Shown here: piece by piece, positions 15,086 through 16,152 of the stretch | Layout: the number at the start of each line of letters is the position of its first letter | How positions within the stretch are numbered: the stretch's first letter is position 1 | NCBI GenBank assembly: GCA_031415135.1 | Contig: JANORB010000186.1 | Location: forward strand, 1-16,152 | Length of the DNA stretch: 16,152 bases | Direction: 5' to 3' | DNA from: LGRD01 sp031415135 | Lineage (GTDB): Bacteria; Pseudomonadota; Gammaproteobacteria; Burkholderiales; Burkholderiaceae_C | Notes under the pieces: model-generated | The model's database searches: none | What the model was told of the DNA's origin: nothing | What the model saw: the letters and a program-made list of their open reading frames with translations, nothing else | Made by a program: the position numbers and the translations under genes

Positions 15086-16152
15086 TTCAGGCCCGCCCTG
15101 GGCGCGGCGTTCCGGGCCCGCAAGCGCCCCACCACGCCAGTCGGAAAGTGGTAGACCGACAGCACGAACAGGATGCCCAGCCAGAGCAGCCAGCGGTCCG
15201 GCGACACCAGTTGCGACAGCACCGGCACGCCTTCGAGCGCGCTGCCCGCCAGCTTCAACAAGTCCTGCAGGTAGTTCTGTGCAATGACGAACAGCACCGA
15301 GCCGATCACCGCCCCATAGATCGTGCCCATGCCGCCGATGACGACGATGAGCAGGATGTCCAGCATGATCTCGAAGCTGAGCGAGGTGTCCGGCCCGTTG
15401 TAGCGCAGCCAGAGCGCCAGCAGGCAACCGGCGAGCGTGGCGAACAGCGCCGACAGCACGTTGCTGAGGGTCCGGTACACCACCGTGCGGTAGCCGATCG
15501 CCTCGGCGCGGAAGTCGTTTTCGCGGATCGCCTGCAGCACCCGGCCGAACGGCGAGTTGACGATGCGCAGCATGGTCAGCACCAGCAGCAGCGTGGCAAT
15601 GAACAGCAAGTAGTAGCTGAGCAGGCGGCCGTCGACCGACACCCCCAGGAGCGGCTCGGCCAGGTACAGCGTGCCGGGCTGCAGGGCGGCCGGCACCTTG
15701 AAGTTCAGGCCGTCTTCGCCGCCGGTGAAGTCCGACAGCTGCGAGGCCAGCGTCAGGAACGCCGAGGCCACGGCCAGCGTGATCATCGCGAAGAAGATCG
15801 CCTTCACGCGCAGGCTGAACGCGCCGATCAGCAGCGACAACAGCATCGACGCCACCAGCGCCGCGGCGACGCCGACAGCGATCGCGCCCCAGGTCGGCCC
15901 CAGCCGGGTGCTGGCAATCGCCACACCGTAGGCGCCGATGCCGAAGAACATGGTGTGCGCAAAGCTGACGATGCCGGTGTAGCCGAGCAGCAAATCGAAG
16001 CTCGCCACCAGCACGATGAACACCAGGATCTTGGCCGCCACATTCAGCGCCTTGGTGCCGGGAAAGACGAACGGCGTCAGCGCCAGGCCGATGACGATGG
16101 CCACCAGCAACAGCGCCAGCAGCCGGCTGCGCGGCAGGTCGTGCGACAGGAT
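15082..16152 (-). CDS. livM: Branched-chain amino acid type ABC permease LivM, N-terminus beyond window
   Basis: The visible part is about 356 residues, open to the right edge of the window with 14 in-frame codons before the first possible start (TTG 16110). The family's N-terminus (DLPRSRLLAL) is in those codons, so the gene starts outside. LivM marks: LGYTGIVSFAHTMFFGIGAY near 43-62 from the TTG, GGEDGLNF in the middle, and the cytoplasmic coupling loop QAIRENDFRAEAIGYRTVVY (about 206-225) that meets the ATPase. About eight to nine membrane helices are visible. Role: inner-membrane channel of a branched-chain amino acid, urea or amide uptake system; the substrate is set by the missing binding protein. 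The C-terminus overlaps the hydrolase start by four bases. Confidence 0.9.
   Translation of the reverse strand: MLSHDLPRSRLLALLLVAIVIGLALTPFVFPGTKALNVAAKILVFIVLVASFDLLLGYTGIVSFAHTMFFGIGAYGVAIASTRLGPTWGAIAVGVAAALVASMLLSLLIGAFSLRVKAIFFAMITLAVASAFLTLASQLSDFTGGEDGLNFKVPAALQPGTLYLAEPLLGVSVDGRLLSYYLLFIATLLLVLTMLRIVNSPFGRVLQAIRENDFRAEAIGYRTVVYRTLSNVLSALFATLAGCLLALWLRYNGPDTSLSFEIMLDILLIVVIGGMGTIYGAVIGSVLFVIAQNYLQDLLKLAGSALEGVPVLSQLVSPDRWLLWLGILFVLSVYHFPTGVVGRLRARNAAPRAGLK

Overview
The window is high-GC bacterial DNA. Its gene content suggests a betaproteobacterium of the order Burkholderiales, perhaps the Rubrivivax/Leptothrix/Ideonella group. The grounds are a double-length UvrA, LivM with a FixL/FixJ-like two-component pair, GC-rich dispersed palindromes, and heavy G/C bias at third codon positions. 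This placement is inference from pattern recognition; no search was run. No rRNA, tRNA, CRISPR array, transposase or integrase was seen.

Left part (1-1140): a dispersed-type imperfect palindrome (12-102) lies just beyond the end of a leftward short-chain dehydrogenase gene (137-859). A tiny divergent gene for a 52-residue basic protein (950-1108) follows.

Accessory segment (about 1140-4880): an AbrB-type antitoxin and PIN-domain toxin pair (1298-1960) has a perfect 19-base palindromic operator candidate in front of it. Converging on it from the right is a gene for an 842-residue TIR / STAND NTPase / transmembrane / TPR-like repeat protein (2212-4740). This architecture is typical of bacterial NLR-like immune proteins. 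The segment looks somewhat less GC-rich than its surroundings and joins two stress or defence modules, so it is a candidate small defence island.

Central part (4883-10699): a single leftward gene encodes a 1938-residue UvrA-family protein, two complete UvrA units fused head to tail with four ATPase cassettes. A 72-base, extremely GC-rich palindromic repeat appears to be inserted in frame in its first half. The result is about 24 extra low-complexity residues with no frameshift.

Right part (10805-16152), all leftward: in transcription order it encodes the membrane permease LivM (cut by the window edge), an alpha/beta hydrolase, a membrane histidine kinase and a FixJ/LuxR-type response regulator. 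LivM and the hydrolase overlap by 4 bases and the kinase and regulator by 1 base; 45 bases separate hydrolase and kinase. Then come an exported GlcG/HbpS-like protein and an exported ankyrin-repeat protein, also overlapping by 4 bases. A perfect CGTAG-tt-CTACG palindrome sits at the regulator's own stop codon, about 100 bases upstream of the GlcG-like gene, before a plausible -10 box that lacks a good -35. The inferred picture is a transport/hydrolase/sensor operon whose regulator switches on the exported pair.
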